Part shown: positions 1 through 7,612 of the stretch, one piece after another
How positions within the stretch are numbered: the stretch's first letter is position 1
Layout: every line of letters starts with the position of its first letter
Source of the DNA: Pseudomonadota bacterium
Lineage (GTDB): Bacteria > Pseudomonadota > Gammaproteobacteria > Pseudomonadales > Azotimanducaceae
Length of the DNA: 40,904 nt
Direction: 5' to 3'
NCBI GenBank assembly: GCA_027624035.1
Contig: JAQBUI010000036.1
Span: forward strand, 1-40,904
Translations under genes and position numbers: made by a program
The notes under the pieces: generated by a model
Database searches by the model: none
Told to the model about the DNA's origin: nothing
What the model saw: the letters and a program-made list of their open reading frames with translations, nothing else

Positions 1-26
1 TGGGCGTATAGGTCTTTGTCTCTCAT
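1..26 (-). CDS. 5' end of a gene running off the window (possibly algC/phosphomannomutase)
   Basis: An ATG overlaps the TGA stop of the upstream sensor-domain gene (ATGA on the minus strand) and opens a frame reading MRDKDLYA before the window ends. The 4-base overlap suggests translational coupling. In Pseudomonas the gene after dut is algC, so a phosphomannomutase domain is a reasonable guess. Eight residues cannot confirm that, and the ATG may be coincidental. Confidence 0.35.
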
Positions 27-748
27 AGGGGACTACGATAATCTGCCCACTCGATCAGGGGAAGAGCCGGGTTATCAAGATCCCGGACCGTTGCGGGGTA
101 GCCGGTGACCTTGCTGCCGCCGGTTGCCAGGATGTTCTGCTCGGTGGCCGATCCGACCTTCTGCTGGAGAAGGATCTCGCCCCGGACATGGTTCTCGATC
201 ATTCTGGTCAGGGCGGTCATTTCCAGATAAACAAACAGAGTACCGATGATTCGCTGATTGTTTCTGACTGGTGTGGCTACCGACATGATCCAGCGTCCGT
301 TGGCGTTGATGGCCTCCGGATAGACCGTCTCATCGGCCTCAACGCGATTGACCAGATCGAGCGAGGTGAAACTGAACGGTGGTATCGCGCTGCGATCGAC
401 CTCGGCTTCATTTAAACCGAAGATACGTACCCTGACCGCGTCAGGTATTTGCGCGGTCAGCGCCGTCTCCTCGACCGCTTTGGCCGCCGCGTCGTTTGTA
501 CTCAAAGTCTGGACCAGTCGCGGATTCTCGGCGAGGTTCGTCAACTGTGAGACGAGTTGCCCGACCCGGATGTTCATCTGTTGCTGATAGCTGTCTGCGT
601 TGCTGTTGATCATCGCCTTGATGTGATCGCTATTGATGGCGCTGTTCATGACGAAGATGGCGATCAGAATGGCAACGACGGTGCCGCCCGCGAGACCCGC
701 AAAGGCAATGGTGCCAAAGGTCGTGAGTTCGTTCTGTTTGCCGGGCAC
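23..748 (-). CDS. Membrane-anchored periplasmic sensor-like domain, resembling the N-terminus of long-form AlgC
   Basis: This 241-residue product has one strong N-terminal transmembrane segment (about residues 12-35), then a polar helical stretch (about 40-105) and an alpha/beta region with a PAS/Cache-like pattern. That region includes WIMSVATPV and IIGTLFVYLEM (about 150-180). It resembles, from memory, the membrane and sensor-like extension found ahead of the phosphomannomutase catalytic domain in long AlgC proteins, and dut next door fits the dut-algC order. The reading frame stops at 241 residues without a second membrane helix or catalytic domain, and another start overlaps the stop. 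It is therefore either a separate gene or a long AlgC broken by a frameshift near position 23. The start is GTG, with GAGG eight bases upstream. Confidence 0.55.
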   Translation of the reverse strand: MPGKQNELTTFGTIAFAGLAGGTVVAILIAIFVMNSAINSDHIKAMINSNADSYQQQMNIRVGQLVSQLTNLAENPRLVQTLSTNDAAAKAVEETALTAQIPDAVRVRIFGLNEAEVDRSAIPPFSFTSLDLVNRVEADETVYPEAINANGRWIMSVATPVRNNQRIIGTLFVYLEMTALTRMIENHVRGEILLQQKVGSATEQNILATGGSKVTGYPATVRDLDNPALPLIEWADYRSPL

Positions 749-802
749 TATCCTAACCTCGCTAACCTAGCTCGTTGTTGTCCGGGAACCACGGATGTCT
801 GA

Positions 803-1258
803 TTACCTCGTTCCAGTAGAGCCGAAGCCGTCTGTGCCACGCTCTGAGACGTCGAACTCGTCGACGATGCGCAATGCGGCCTGGATCACCGGCAGGATCA
901 CCAACTGCGCGATTCGGTCTCCGGGTTGAATCGTGAATGGTTTCCGGCTTCGGTTCCAGCAGGATACCATCAGCTCTCCCTGATAGTCGGAATCGATGAG
1001 GCCCACCAGATTTCCCAGAACGATTCCATGCTTGTGGCCGAGACCTGACCGGGGAAGTATCAGCGCAGCGAGTTGCGGGTCGCCAATATGGATCGCGATG
1101 CCCGTAGCAATGAGTTCCGAGGCATCAGGCTCAATGACCAGGCTGTCGGCGATGCAGGCGCGCAGGTCCATCCCTGCCGAACCATCGGTAGTGTATTGTG
1201 GTAACTCGATGGATTTGCCCACTTCAGGATTGAGAATCTTGATTTGTAGATCTGTCAT
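803..1258 (-). CDS. dut: dUTP diphosphatase
   Basis: Dut hydrolyses dUTP to dUMP and pyrophosphate, keeping uracil out of DNA and supplying the dTMP precursor. The 151-residue protein has the trimeric dUTPase motifs in order: SAGMDLRA (about 27-34), [11 protein letters not shown] with [10 protein letters not shown] (about 68-95), GDRIAQLV (about 112-119), and the glycine-rich C-terminal arm [10 protein letters not shown] that closes over the nucleotide. Length matches the family. The start codon overlaps the coaBC stop (ATGA), so the two are translationally coupled, as in many gammaproteobacteria. Nothing unusual is seen. Confidence 0.97.
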   Translation of the reverse strand: MTDLQIKILNPEVGKSIELPQYTTDGSAGMDLRACIADSLVIEPDASELIATGIAIHIGDPQLAALILPRSGLGHKHGIVLGNLVGLIDSDYQGELMVSCWNRSRKPFTIQPGDRIAQLVILPVIQAALRIVDEFDVSERGTDGFGSTGTR

Positions 1259-2472
1259 CTGGCGTGAATCGTTTGTGCAATCAGCTCGATAATTCGTCCT
1301 GCGACGGCGGATTTGGACATGATGGGCAACTCGAGGGTCCGATCGGGCCAGATGACAGTGGTTCTGTTCTGATCGCTGTTGAAGCCGACTTCCTGATCGC
1401 TGACATCATTGCCGATGATCATGTCGAGGTGCTTGTCGCTTAGCTTCTTTCGTGCGTACTGTTCGAGGTGACCAGTCTCAGCCGCAAAGCCAACGGTAAA
1501 TGGCCGCGGATCAGAGTGTCCCACATGGGCGATGATGTCGGGGTTCTCGACCAGTTCCAGTGTGACCGATCGGTTGGACGGCGCGGACGACTTCTTGATC
1601 TTGGTGAGGCTTGTCGTCACGGGCCGGTAATCGGCCACCGCCGCCACACCAATAAAGATGTCTGCTTCGGACACTACCTTCATCACCGCTTCATACATGT
1701 CGTTGGCGCTGATGACATGAATCATCTCGACCCGGTCCGGTGGATCAAGATGAGTGGGACCGGAGACCAGCACCACCGAGGCGCCCGCTTCAACTGCCGC
1801 AACCGCCAGCGCGTAACCCTGCTTGCCGGAGCTATGGTTGCTAATGAACCGAACGGGGTCAATGGCTTCCCGGGTCGGGCCGGCGGTGATCACAACCCGC
1901 TTACCCGCGAGCACACCAGTCTGGAACAGATCGCCAGTTGCCCGGACGATTTCGTCCACATCCAGCAGCCGGCCCGTACCCACATCACCGCAGGCCTGCA
2001 GGCCGTCGGCTGGACCCAGCAGCCGGACCTGTCTTTGCTGTAAATCGGCACAGTTTTGCTGTGTTGATGCTTTGGCCCACATGGCCTGGTTCATCGCGGG
2101 CGCTATCGCCATCGGGCACTCGCAAGCGAGGCACAGCGTGGTGAGCAGGTCATCTCCGTGGCCACCGGCAAGGCGAGCGATGAAATGGGCAGTTGCGGGC
2201 GCGACGAGAATTAGGTCGGCCCACCGGGCAAGTTCGATATGGCCCATCGCAGACTCGGCCTCCGGGTCGAGCATATCGAGGTGGACGGGATGCCCGGACA
2301 GTGCCTGCATGGTCATCGGCGTGATGAACTCTGTCGCAGCCCGGGTCATGACGACACGAACGGTAGCCCCCTGATCCTGGAGCCTGCGTACCAGTTCTGC
2401 GCTCTTGTATGCGGCGATGCCGCCGGTGACGCCGAGCAGGATTCGCTTGTTGGTCAGTGTCTGCGGGCTCAT
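1255..2472 (-). CDS. coaBC: Bifunctional phosphopantothenoylcysteine decarboxylase / phosphopantothenate-cysteine ligase
   Basis: CoaBC performs two steps of coenzyme A synthesis: ligation of 4'-phosphopantothenate with cysteine, then FMN-dependent decarboxylation to 4'-phosphopantetheine. The N-terminal CoaC half shows [18 protein letters not shown], the active-site histidine region [10 protein letters not shown], and PAMNQAMW. The C-terminal CoaB half shows [28 protein letters not shown] and GFAAETG. The frame remains open upstream to 2574, but the Met at 2472 ([14 protein letters not shown]) gives the usual family N-terminus, so I place the start there; no strong ribosome site decides it. 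It is transcribed with dut and diverges from radC. CoaD, which acts next in the pathway, is encoded at 7613-8089. Confidence 0.95.
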   Translation of the reverse strand: MSPQTLTNKRILLGVTGGIAAYKSAELVRRLQDQGATVRVVMTRAATEFITPMTMQALSGHPVHLDMLDPEAESAMGHIELARWADLILVAPATAHFIARLAGGHGDDLLTTLCLACECPMAIAPAMNQAMWAKASTQQNCADLQQRQVRLLGPADGLQACGDVGTGRLLDVDEIVRATGDLFQTGVLAGKRVVITAGPTREAIDPVRFISNHSSGKQGYALAVAAVEAGASVVLVSGPTHLDPPDRVEMIHVISANDMYEAVMKVVSEADIFIGVAAVADYRPVTTSLTKIKKSSAPSNRSVTLELVENPDIIAHVGHSDPRPFTVGFAAETGHLEQYARKKLSDKHLDMIIGNDVSDQEVGFNSDQNRTTVIWPDRTLELPIMSKSAVAGRIIELIAQTIHAR

Positions 2473-2611
2473 AGGTCGATCGGATGATTTCCCACTGGAC
2501 TGGAATACTTTGCCATACGGTTGGCCTCTGTCATGTATGAACGCGCCACCATCACCTACAGGGTGCCGGGGCATTGACGCACAGACCGTCCCAATTGACC
2601 AGGTACACTGG

Positions 2612-2640
2612 CTGTCAGCGTCTTTCTACGAGCGTACGAT
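2612..2640 (+). promoter_or_regulatory. Candidate sigma70 promoter for radC
   Basis: CTGTCA (2612-2617) and TACGAT (2635-2640) are separated by 17 bases and end 25 bases before the radC GTG. Each hexamer matches four of six consensus positions, so this is only a plausible candidate. Confidence 0.35.
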
Positions 2641-2665
2641 ACCAAGACATGGTCAGGTTGTGTAA

Positions 2666-3343
2666 GTGAATATTCACCTTCAAGGAGAGCAAACAGATTC
2701 ACCGAGGGAGCGGTTGCTGCTCCGGGGTCCAGGTGTGCTGTCTGATGTAGAACTACTGGCCGTCCTGCTCGGTTCGGGCTCGGAGGGGCGCCCAGTCAGC
2801 CTTCTTGCGACCCTTCTGCTGGACACGTTTGGGGGCATTAGAGGGTTGTTCGATGCAGACCCGGGCCGCGTGATCGACGTACCCGGCATTGGGCCGGCAA
2901 AACTGGCCAGCCTGCTTGCATCCCGGGAACTGGTGCAGCGCTATCTGGAGCAAGGTGTGCAGCGGGGCGGGGCCATTACGGACCCCGGCGTGACGCGTCG
3001 CTACTTGATCAGCCGGCTCCGTCACCATGAACGTGAGGTCTTCGCCTGCCTGTATCTGGACAACCAGCACAGACTGATTGAATACGAAGAGCTCTTCTTT
3101 GGCACCATTGATGGCGCGAACGTCCATCCGAGAGAGGTCGTCAAGCAAGTTCTGAAGCACAATGCCGCAGCGGTCATTCTTGCCCACAACCATCCGTCGG
3201 GTGTTTCTGAACCGAGTCAGGCGGATCAGCGAATCACAGACCGCCTCCGGGCCGCGCTGGCACTGGTCGATGTTCGTGTGCTGGATCATATGATTGTAGG
3301 AGACTGTGAGATCACTTCCTTTGCGGAACGGGGCCTGATTTAA
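2666..3343 (+). CDS. radC: RadC family JAB/MPN domain protein
   Basis: RadC-family proteins combine an N-terminal helix-hairpin-helix-like region ([20 protein letters not shown], about 74-93) with a C-terminal MPN+/JAMM metalloprotease-like domain. The metal-binding signature [14 protein letters not shown] is intact near residues 173-186. The historical link to DNA repair is doubtful, and the true cellular role remains unsettled. Length (225 residues) is typical. The start is GTG and there is no in-frame ATG close by; the N-terminus [17 protein letters not shown] aligns with the family. It diverges from coaBC and precedes rpmB. Its TAA stop is the first codon of a perfect 32-bp tandem duplication. 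Confidence 0.93.
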   Translation: MNIHLQGEQTDSPRERLLLRGPGVLSDVELLAVLLGSGSEGRPVSLLATLLLDTFGGIRGLFDADPGRVIDVPGIGPAKLASLLASRELVQRYLEQGVQRGGAITDPGVTRRYLISRLRHHEREVFACLYLDNQHRLIEYEELFFGTIDGANVHPREVVKQVLKHNAAAVILAHNHPSGVSEPSQADQRITDRLRAALALVDVRVLDHMIVGDCEITSFAERGLI

Positions 3344-3415
3344 CAGCCTTGAGCGGGTTGACCTTGAACGTATAACAGCCTTGAGCGGGTTGACCTTGAA
3401 CGTATAACAGCCTTG
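3341..3415. repeat. 32-bp perfect tandem duplication spanning the radC stop codon
   Basis: Copies occupy 3341-3372 and 3373-3404 and are identical; an 11-base partial third copy follows (3405-3415). Each unit begins TAACAGCCTTGAGCGGGTTG and so contains the radC stop codon. The CAGCCTTGAGCG core resembles a motif at 15841-16023 and 20775-20789. Confidence 0.95.
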
Positions 3416-3457
3416 GGCCTGTAACGGCCGTGAGCGACCCATGGCGCATGCAGTAGC

Positions 3458-3490
3458 GGGAGAGGTTCCCCTACCGGAGGGGGAACTCCC
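3458..3490 (+). terminator. Hairpin between radC and rpmB, possible terminator without a T tract
   Basis: GGGAG (3458-3462) pairs with CTCCC (3486-3490), and TTCCCCT (3466-3472) pairs with AGGGG.AA (3478-3485), leaving small bulges and an ACCGG loop. No run of T follows, so this is a strong stem but not a standard intrinsic terminator. Confidence 0.4.
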
Positions 3491-3506
3491 ATGAAAGATC
3501 CGGGCA

Positions 3507-3535
3507 TTGAATTGCCCTTGCCGTTCTGGTATAAA
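3507..3535 (+). promoter_or_regulatory. Sigma70 promoter for rpmB-rpmG
   Basis: TTGAAT (3507-3512) and TATAAA (3530-3535) are 17 bases apart. The sequence after the -10 box is GC-rich (ACGCGGCTC), the kind of discriminator common at growth-rate-controlled ribosomal protein promoters. The rpmB start lies about 60 bases downstream. Confidence 0.65.
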
Positions 3536-3597
3536 ACGCGGCTCTCAGTCAACCGGCCACGGTCAACCGCCTGGCCATGGCGTCAAAGGAAAAGGTC

Positions 3598-3834
3598 ATG
3601 TCAAAAATCTGTCAGGTAACAGGTAAGCGGCCGATCACCGGTAACAATGTGTCGCACGCTCACAACAAGACGCGACGCCGGTTTTTGCCCAACGTTCACG
3701 ATCATCGATTCTGGCTCGATAGCGAGCAGCGTTTTGTCAAACTCAGGGTGTCTACCAAGGGCATGCGGGTCATCGACAAGCGAGGGATCGATCAGGTTGT
3801 CAGTGAAATCAGGGCGCGCGGCGAAAGGGTCTGA
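3598..3834 (+). CDS. rpmB: 50S ribosomal protein L28
   Basis: L28 is a small structural protein of the large ribosomal subunit. The 78-residue product starts [12 protein letters not shown] and contains [18 protein letters not shown] and [19 protein letters not shown], which are characteristic, and its length equals that of E. coli L28. The frame is open seven codons upstream to 3577, but the Met at 3598 follows an AAGGAAAAGG ribosome-binding stretch and gives the family N-terminus. It pairs with rpmG as in most gammaproteobacteria. Confidence 0.97.
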   Translation: MSKICQVTGKRPITGNNVSHAHNKTRRRFLPNVHDHRFWLDSEQRFVKLRVSTKGMRVIDKRGIDQVVSEIRARGERV

Positions 3835-3918
3835 TTGCTCTGGAATAAGCAGTCGAGAATAGATTATTCAGCAATGAGGACCTGGCGAAGGCCAGGAAAT
3901 CTGACAGGAGTGACTCAC

Positions 3919-4074
3919 ATGCGGGACAAAATCAAGCTGGTGTCATCGGCCGGTACCGGCCACTTTTATACCACCAACAAGAACAAACGAACGACGCCAG
4001 ACAAGATCGAGATCAAGAAATATGATCCAGTTGTTCGAAAGCACGTGATCTATACTGAATCAAAGATGAAGTAA
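3919..4074 (+). CDS. rpmG: 50S ribosomal protein L33
   Basis: L33 is a 51-residue large-subunit protein, recognised by [19 protein letters not shown] and [19 protein letters not shown]. This is the cysteine-free form, without the zinc-ribbon CxxC pairs. The start at 3919 is set by AGGAG nine bases upstream and the conserved N-terminus, although the frame is open back to 3835. It follows rpmB with an 84-base spacer and is convergent with the hydantoinase-like gene, whose stop codon is only 11 bases away. Confidence 0.97.
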   Translation: MRDKIKLVSSAGTGHFYTTNKNKRTTPDKIEIKKYDPVVRKHVIYTESKMK

Positions 4075-4088
4075 CCCATCCGGGTTAC
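4071..4088. terminator. Compact hairpin shared by the rpmG and hydantoinase stop codons
   Basis: GTAACCC (4071-4077) and GGGTTAC (4082-4088) form a perfect 7-bp stem with a 4-base loop. The TAA stop of rpmG (4072-4074) and the TAA stop of the minus-strand gene (4085-4087) lie in opposite arms. There is no T run on either side, so termination activity is uncertain. Confidence 0.45.
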
Positions 4089-6040
4089 CGGCCGAGGCGC
4101 AGGTTGCCTGCGTCGTCTACCTTCATTTCCCAGGAAGATGCCACCAGCGTCGTCGCGTGGTCGTCGATGATCAGTGATGGGCCCCGGATGGTCTGCTGAC
4201 GTGCCAGCTCTCGTCGACTGAAAACAGGTACCCGCTGTCCGACCCCGGCCAGATCGACTCGCTGGCGTGGCTTGCCCGGCGTCTGGTCAGGCAGGTCGGG
4301 TAGCCTGACCAGCTCGCGATCCGCTTCAAGATGTACTCTCAGATTCAGCACCTCGATGGGTTTCGCCAGGCGATGACCATACCGATCTTCGTGGGCAGCA
4401 GCGAAAGCTGCAGAGACGTTGCCGTGCTGGTCAAACGGGATGTTGATGGTCGCGGTTTGGCCCAGATAACGAAGATCAAGGCTATACTCTGCCCGGTAAT
4501 CGTCCACCCCCTCGGTACGAAGTTCCGATGCGCCGGATTGTTCCAGTTCGGCAAGCATTGCTGACAGGTCCGTGTCGCCCAGGTCATCCAGTAGCGCTCT
4601 GGTGGTCCGGGTCAGCTCCCGACCTGGTCTGGCAACCAGCATCCCGAGTGCCGAGAGTACGCCGCTCATCATGGGTACGACTGCCTGATGCATGCCCATG
4701 GCTTCGGCCAGTGCGCACAGATGCAGACCGGCTGCACCACCAAAGCAGACCAGCGAGAAGTCCTGCGGGTCGAAGCCCCGCTGGACAGAAATGGCTCGCA
4801 GGGCCTGAATCATGTGTTCGTTCGCCACGTCGATAATACCGGACGCCGCTTCGTCCAGACTCATGCCGAGCTTTGATGCCAGACCGGCAACTGCAGACCG
4901 AGCCAGGGCCGGGTCGAGGCGCATCTTGCCACCCAGAAACGCATCGGGTCGCAATCTGCCCAGGACAACGTTTGCGTCCGTCACCGTTGGCTGGTCCCCT
5001 CCGAGGCCATAGCACGCCGGCCCGGGGTTCGCGCCAGCTGATGCGGGGCCCACCTGCAGCAGACCGCCCTGATCCATGAACGCAATGGAACCGCCGCCCG
5101 CCCCGATAGTATGAATGTCCGCCATGGGGACAGCCACAGGGAACCGGGCCACGTGGTTTTCCCTGGTCAGTCGGATGCCATCACTGATCAGTGCAACATC
5201 GGTGGAGGTTCCTCCCATATCGAAAGTGATCAGATGGTGGGGGACGGACAGTGTGGCGGCCGCAAGTCCCCCGGCGGGGCCCGATAGCAGGAGATTGACC
5301 GCTCGTCTTGACGCCTGGTCTGCCGAGATGGTGATCCCTGTTGACTGCATGATCGAGAGTGAACTCGGGGTCACCAATCTCTGCAGGGACAGCATGTATT
5401 CCCGAATAAGCGGGCCGATCCAGCCATTGAGCCAGGTCGCGACCCCGCGCTCGTACTCCCGGTATTCAGATAGAACAAATGAAGACCGTGAGACAAAGTA
5501 GTCGTCGGCGAACAGTGCCTCGATCTGCTGTTCGTGCTCGGGATTCAAAAACGAGAACAACAGGTTGATTGCAATGGCCTCGGGTCGCCTGGTATCTACC
5601 TTCGACTTCAATGCTGCCAGCGTGTCTTTCGACAGCTCCTGCACCACGTTGCCCCTGGCATCCATTCGTGCATCGACCTCAAACAGCAGTGAGGGGTCAA
5701 CGGGCGGGGTCGGAATGGTTACGTTCAGATCATAGAGCTCACTTCTGGTCTGGCGACCGATACGTAGTACATCAGCAAGACCGGAGTTGGTGATGTAGGC
5801 GGTCGGAACGCCCTTGCCCTGCAGTGCTGCGTTCGTCGCGACGGTCGTGCCATGAATAATCCTGACCTCGCCTCGGCCAAGCGCTGCAGCAAGCCCCATA
5901 TCCCGGATGCCCTGTGCAATGGCTTGTTCCGGCGCCGCTGGCGTCGACAGCACCTTGTGGAGCATAAGCTTGCCGTCGTTCAGGCAGACGAAATCTGTGA
6001 AGGTACCACCCGTGTCGATGCCAAGGTAATGCAGGCTCAA
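4085..6040 (-). CDS. Hydantoinase/oxoprolinase family protein, HyuA-like subunit
   Basis: This 651-residue protein belongs to the ASKHA-fold family that includes N-methylhydantoinase A, 5-oxoprolinase and acetone carboxylase subunits, which use ATP to open or activate cyclic amides or ketones. Visible motifs are the phosphate-binding GIDTGGTFTDFV (7-18), HGTTVATNAAL (about 63), LSGPAGGLAAA, a second phosphate loop DMGGTSTDVALI (about 274-285) and GAGGGSIAF. The partner HyuB-type subunit is not encoded next to it or anywhere in the window, so the substrate is unknown. The frame has only a TTG start: an in-frame TAG lies just upstream and no ATG is available. A five-codon ATG minicistron with a good ribosome site ends over that TTG. 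Confidence 0.85.
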   Translation of the reverse strand: MSLHYLGIDTGGTFTDFVCLNDGKLMLHKVLSTPAAPEQAIAQGIRDMGLAAALGRGEVRIIHGTTVATNAALQGKGVPTAYITNSGLADVLRIGRQTRSELYDLNVTIPTPPVDPSLLFEVDARMDARGNVVQELSKDTLAALKSKVDTRRPEAIAINLLFSFLNPEHEQQIEALFADDYFVSRSSFVLSEYREYERGVATWLNGWIGPLIREYMLSLQRLVTPSSLSIMQSTGITISADQASRRAVNLLLSGPAGGLAAATLSVPHHLITFDMGGTSTDVALISDGIRLTRENHVARFPVAVPMADIHTIGAGGGSIAFMDQGGLLQVGPASAGANPGPACYGLGGDQPTVTDANVVLGRLRPDAFLGGKMRLDPALARSAVAGLASKLGMSLDEAASGIIDVANEHMIQALRAISVQRGFDPQDFSLVCFGGAAGLHLCALAEAMGMHQAVVPMMSGVLSALGMLVARPGRELTRTTRALLDDLGDTDLSAMLAELEQSGASELRTEGVDDYRAEYSLDLRYLGQTATINIPFDQHGNVSAAFAAAHEDRYGHRLAKPIEVLNLRVHLEADRELVRLPDLPDQTPGKPRQRVDLAGVGQRVPVFSRRELARQQTIRGPSLIIDDHATTLVASSWEMKVDDAGNLRLGR

Positions 6041-6054
6041 GGTCGACGTCCCAT
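6037..6054 (-). CDS. Five-codon leader minicistron (MGRRP) overlapping the hydantoinase TTG start
   Basis: On the minus strand AGGAG is followed seven bases later by ATG GGA CGT CGA CCT TGA. Its TGA overlaps the TTG start of the hydantoinase-like gene (TTGA). The good ribosome site serves this ATG rather than the TTG, so ribosomes could reach the main gene by termination-reinitiation. It could also mark a one-base sequence error in the main gene's N-terminus. Confidence 0.35.
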   Translation of the reverse strand: MGRRP

Positions 6055-6085
6055 GGCGAAACTCCTAATCGGAGGACCAGAGGAT

Positions 6086-6122
6086 AACATTTGATGCAAC
6101 ATTTGATGCCGCACGGCAAATG
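6086..6122. repeat. 12-bp tandem repeat overlapping an inverted repeat between divergent genes
   Basis: AACATTTGATGC occurs twice in direct tandem (6086-6097 and 6098-6109). The second copy also forms the left arm of an inverted repeat: ACATTT..GCCG pairs with CGGCAAATGT (to 6122) with a 3-base bulge. The position between the hydantoinase-like gene and mutM would suit an operator, but no regulator is implied. Confidence 0.6.
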
Positions 6123-6140
6123 TCCGGACGGCTGTGGAGA

Positions 6141-6169
6141 TTGACCTCCGGTGAATCGGGCCCGATGAT
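6141..6169 (+). promoter_or_regulatory. Candidate sigma70 promoter for mutM
   Basis: TTGACC (6141-6146) and GATGAT (6164-6169) are 17 bases apart and end 30 bases before the mutM ATG. The -35 box matches five of six consensus bases; the -10 box matches four. Confidence 0.45.
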
Positions 6170-6198
6170 CTATCAGCGCAAGAGCAGGAGAAGCCAGT

Positions 6199-7011
6199 AT
6201 GCCGGAGCTACCAGAGGTTGAAACAACTCGTCGGGGAATCGAGCCCCATGTCGTTGGAAAACGGGTTCGCCTGGTTGATATCAGACAGCCTGCCCTGCGC
6301 TGGCCAGTCAGTGAAGCCCTGGCCCAAAGTGTTACCGGGCTAACCATTACCCGGCTCGATAGACGAGCCAAGTATCTGCTCTTTGGCACCGCGCGAGGTC
6401 GAATCATGATGCATCTCGGCATGTCGGGCAGCCTGCGCATCCTGCGGGACGAGACACCACCTTCAACCCACGATCATGCCGACTTCATCTTTGATGATGG
6501 AACCATACTTCGATATCGCGATCCCCGTCGGTTTGGATCGATATTCTGGTTGCCTGATGATGACGAACACCCGTTGCTCGATGGTCTCGGTCCGGAACCG
6601 CTTGAGGCAGACTTTGACGGGAACCATCTGTATCAGCGCTCCCGCGGGCGACGAGTGGCAGTCAAGCTGCTGATCATGAACAGTGCGATTGTTGTCGGGG
6701 TTGGCAATATCTACGCCAATGAATCCCTGTACCGTGCCGGAATCAGGCCGGACCGTGCCGCGATGAGGGTGAGTCGCACGCGTTATCTCCGGCTGGCCAC
6801 CGCCATCACGACCGTATTGGGTGAGGCGATCGAGGCGGGTGGAACCACCCTTCGAGATTTCGTCCGGGAGGATGGTGCGCCCGGGTATTTTCAAACCCGG
6901 CTTGATGTCTACGGCAGAGGCGGGAAACCTTGCGTGGGTTGTGGGTCGCCGCTGCGGGAGGTCCGTCTGGGGCAGCGAACCACGGTGTTCTGCCCTCGAT
7001 GCCAGAGATAG
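6199..7011 (+). CDS. mutM: Formamidopyrimidine-DNA glycosylase (8-oxoguanine DNA glycosylase)
   Basis: MutM (Fpg) removes 8-oxoguanine and formamidopyrimidines from DNA and cleaves the abasic site by beta,delta-elimination. The N-terminus MPELPEVETTRRG supplies the catalytic proline (residue 2, exposed after Met removal) and glutamate (residue 3). RRAKYLLF contains the conserved lysine near residue 58. VGNIYANESLYRAGI belongs to the helix-two-turn-helix region. The C-terminal zinc finger has CVGC and CPRC (about 245-268). At 270 residues it is full length. It diverges from the hydantoinase-like gene and is a normal member of the Pseudomonas-type mutM-coaD neighbourhood. Confidence 0.98.
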   Translation: MPELPEVETTRRGIEPHVVGKRVRLVDIRQPALRWPVSEALAQSVTGLTITRLDRRAKYLLFGTARGRIMMHLGMSGSLRILRDETPPSTHDHADFIFDDGTILRYRDPRRFGSIFWLPDDDEHPLLDGLGPEPLEADFDGNHLYQRSRGRRVAVKLLIMNSAIVVGVGNIYANESLYRAGIRPDRAAMRVSRTRYLRLATAITTVLGEAIEAGGTTLRDFVREDGAPGYFQTRLDVYGRGGKPCVGCGSPLREVRLGQRTTVFCPRCQR

Positions 7012-7062
7012 AATCTGCCTCGACGCCCTGGTGGTGTCAGATGCAAAATCTCTGTAACCCTA

Positions 7063-7090
7063 TTGTCCTTTAGAATTAAAGACTTATACT
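7063..7090 (+). promoter_or_regulatory. Sigma70 promoter for the small exported-protein gene
   Basis: TTGTCC (7063-7068) and TATACT (7085-7090) are 16 bases apart in a locally AT-rich stretch after mutM. This is one of the better-looking promoters in the window and implies that the 7168 gene is transcribed independently of mutM. Confidence 0.55.
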
Positions 7091-7167
7091 GGTAACTTTA
7101 AGCCCTTTCCTCATAAGTGATTGTGCGGCAGGAGGGTGGCGCTGATTGGGGTCCAATGGAGCGAATC

Positions 7168-7491
7168 ATGGAAAGATCAACAATGCGCGGTACACGGCTA
7201 CTCGTTCTCGCGAGCGTGCTGACTCTGGCACCACAGTTCGCCGTAGCCGAAAGGGTCGATGAGAATCCTGGTGGATTCAAGATGATGGCTGACCTGTTGG
7301 TGGCTCGTCCCCTCGGCCTGGTGGTAGTGGGAGTGAGTACGGCAGCCTATGTGGTCAGCCTGCCGGTGTCGATGATGGGCGGCAATGCCGAGGAGGCTGG
7401 GAGAAAGATGGTGGTCGAGCCAGCGAGAGAAGTTTTCGTACGCTGTCTGGGATGCAGCAGGCCTGGCAGAAAAGAAAAGATCAGGGATTAG
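7168..7491 (+). CDS. Small exported protein of unknown function
   Basis: This 107-residue protein has a likely signal peptide (LLVLASVLTLAPQFAVA, cleavage near residue 27). A conserved-looking core follows, ADLLVARPLGLVVVGVSTAAYVVSLPV, containing one hydrophobic segment, and then VVEPAREVFVRCLGC with two cysteines. The pattern of ARPLG, a hydrophobic stretch and VxxPAxxxFxRxLG matches, as I recall, small proteins in Pseudomonas and Acinetobacter annotated as hypothetical or loosely as multidrug transporter, although it is far too short to be a transporter. Several in-frame Met codons exist from 7117. I choose 7168 because GGAG lies six bases upstream; 7156 and 7183 are alternatives. It has its own promoter. 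Confidence 0.75.
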   Translation: MERSTMRGTRLLVLASVLTLAPQFAVAERVDENPGGFKMMADLLVARPLGLVVVGVSTAAYVVSLPVSMMGGNAEEAGRKMVVEPAREVFVRCLGCSRPGRKEKIRD

Positions 7492-7520
7492 CCTGGATGG
7501 TCTTGTGAGGCCGGAATTTC

Positions 7521-7544
7521 CATGAGCTGCCCCATGAGCTGCCG
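7521..7544. repeat. 12-bp tandem duplication between convergent genes
   Basis: CATGAGCTGCCC (7521-7532) is followed directly by CATGAGCTGCCG (7533-7544), identical in 11 of 12 bases. It lies in the gap between the small exported-protein gene and coaD. Confidence 0.8.
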
Positions 7545-7612
7545 ACTCGAATGCAACGGGTGACTTGGCCCCGGTATTATTTCGGTCAGGTTTCAGTTCC
7601 CGGTCCGGTGAC

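Noticed and set aside
1468..2043. Plus-strand frame of 191 codons within coaBC
   Set aside because: It lies antisense to a clearly conserved enzyme and lacks any recognisable domain.
2473..2574. N-terminal extension of CoaBC (34 codons)
   Set aside because: The extension is not typical of the family, and the Met at 2472 gives the standard N-terminus.
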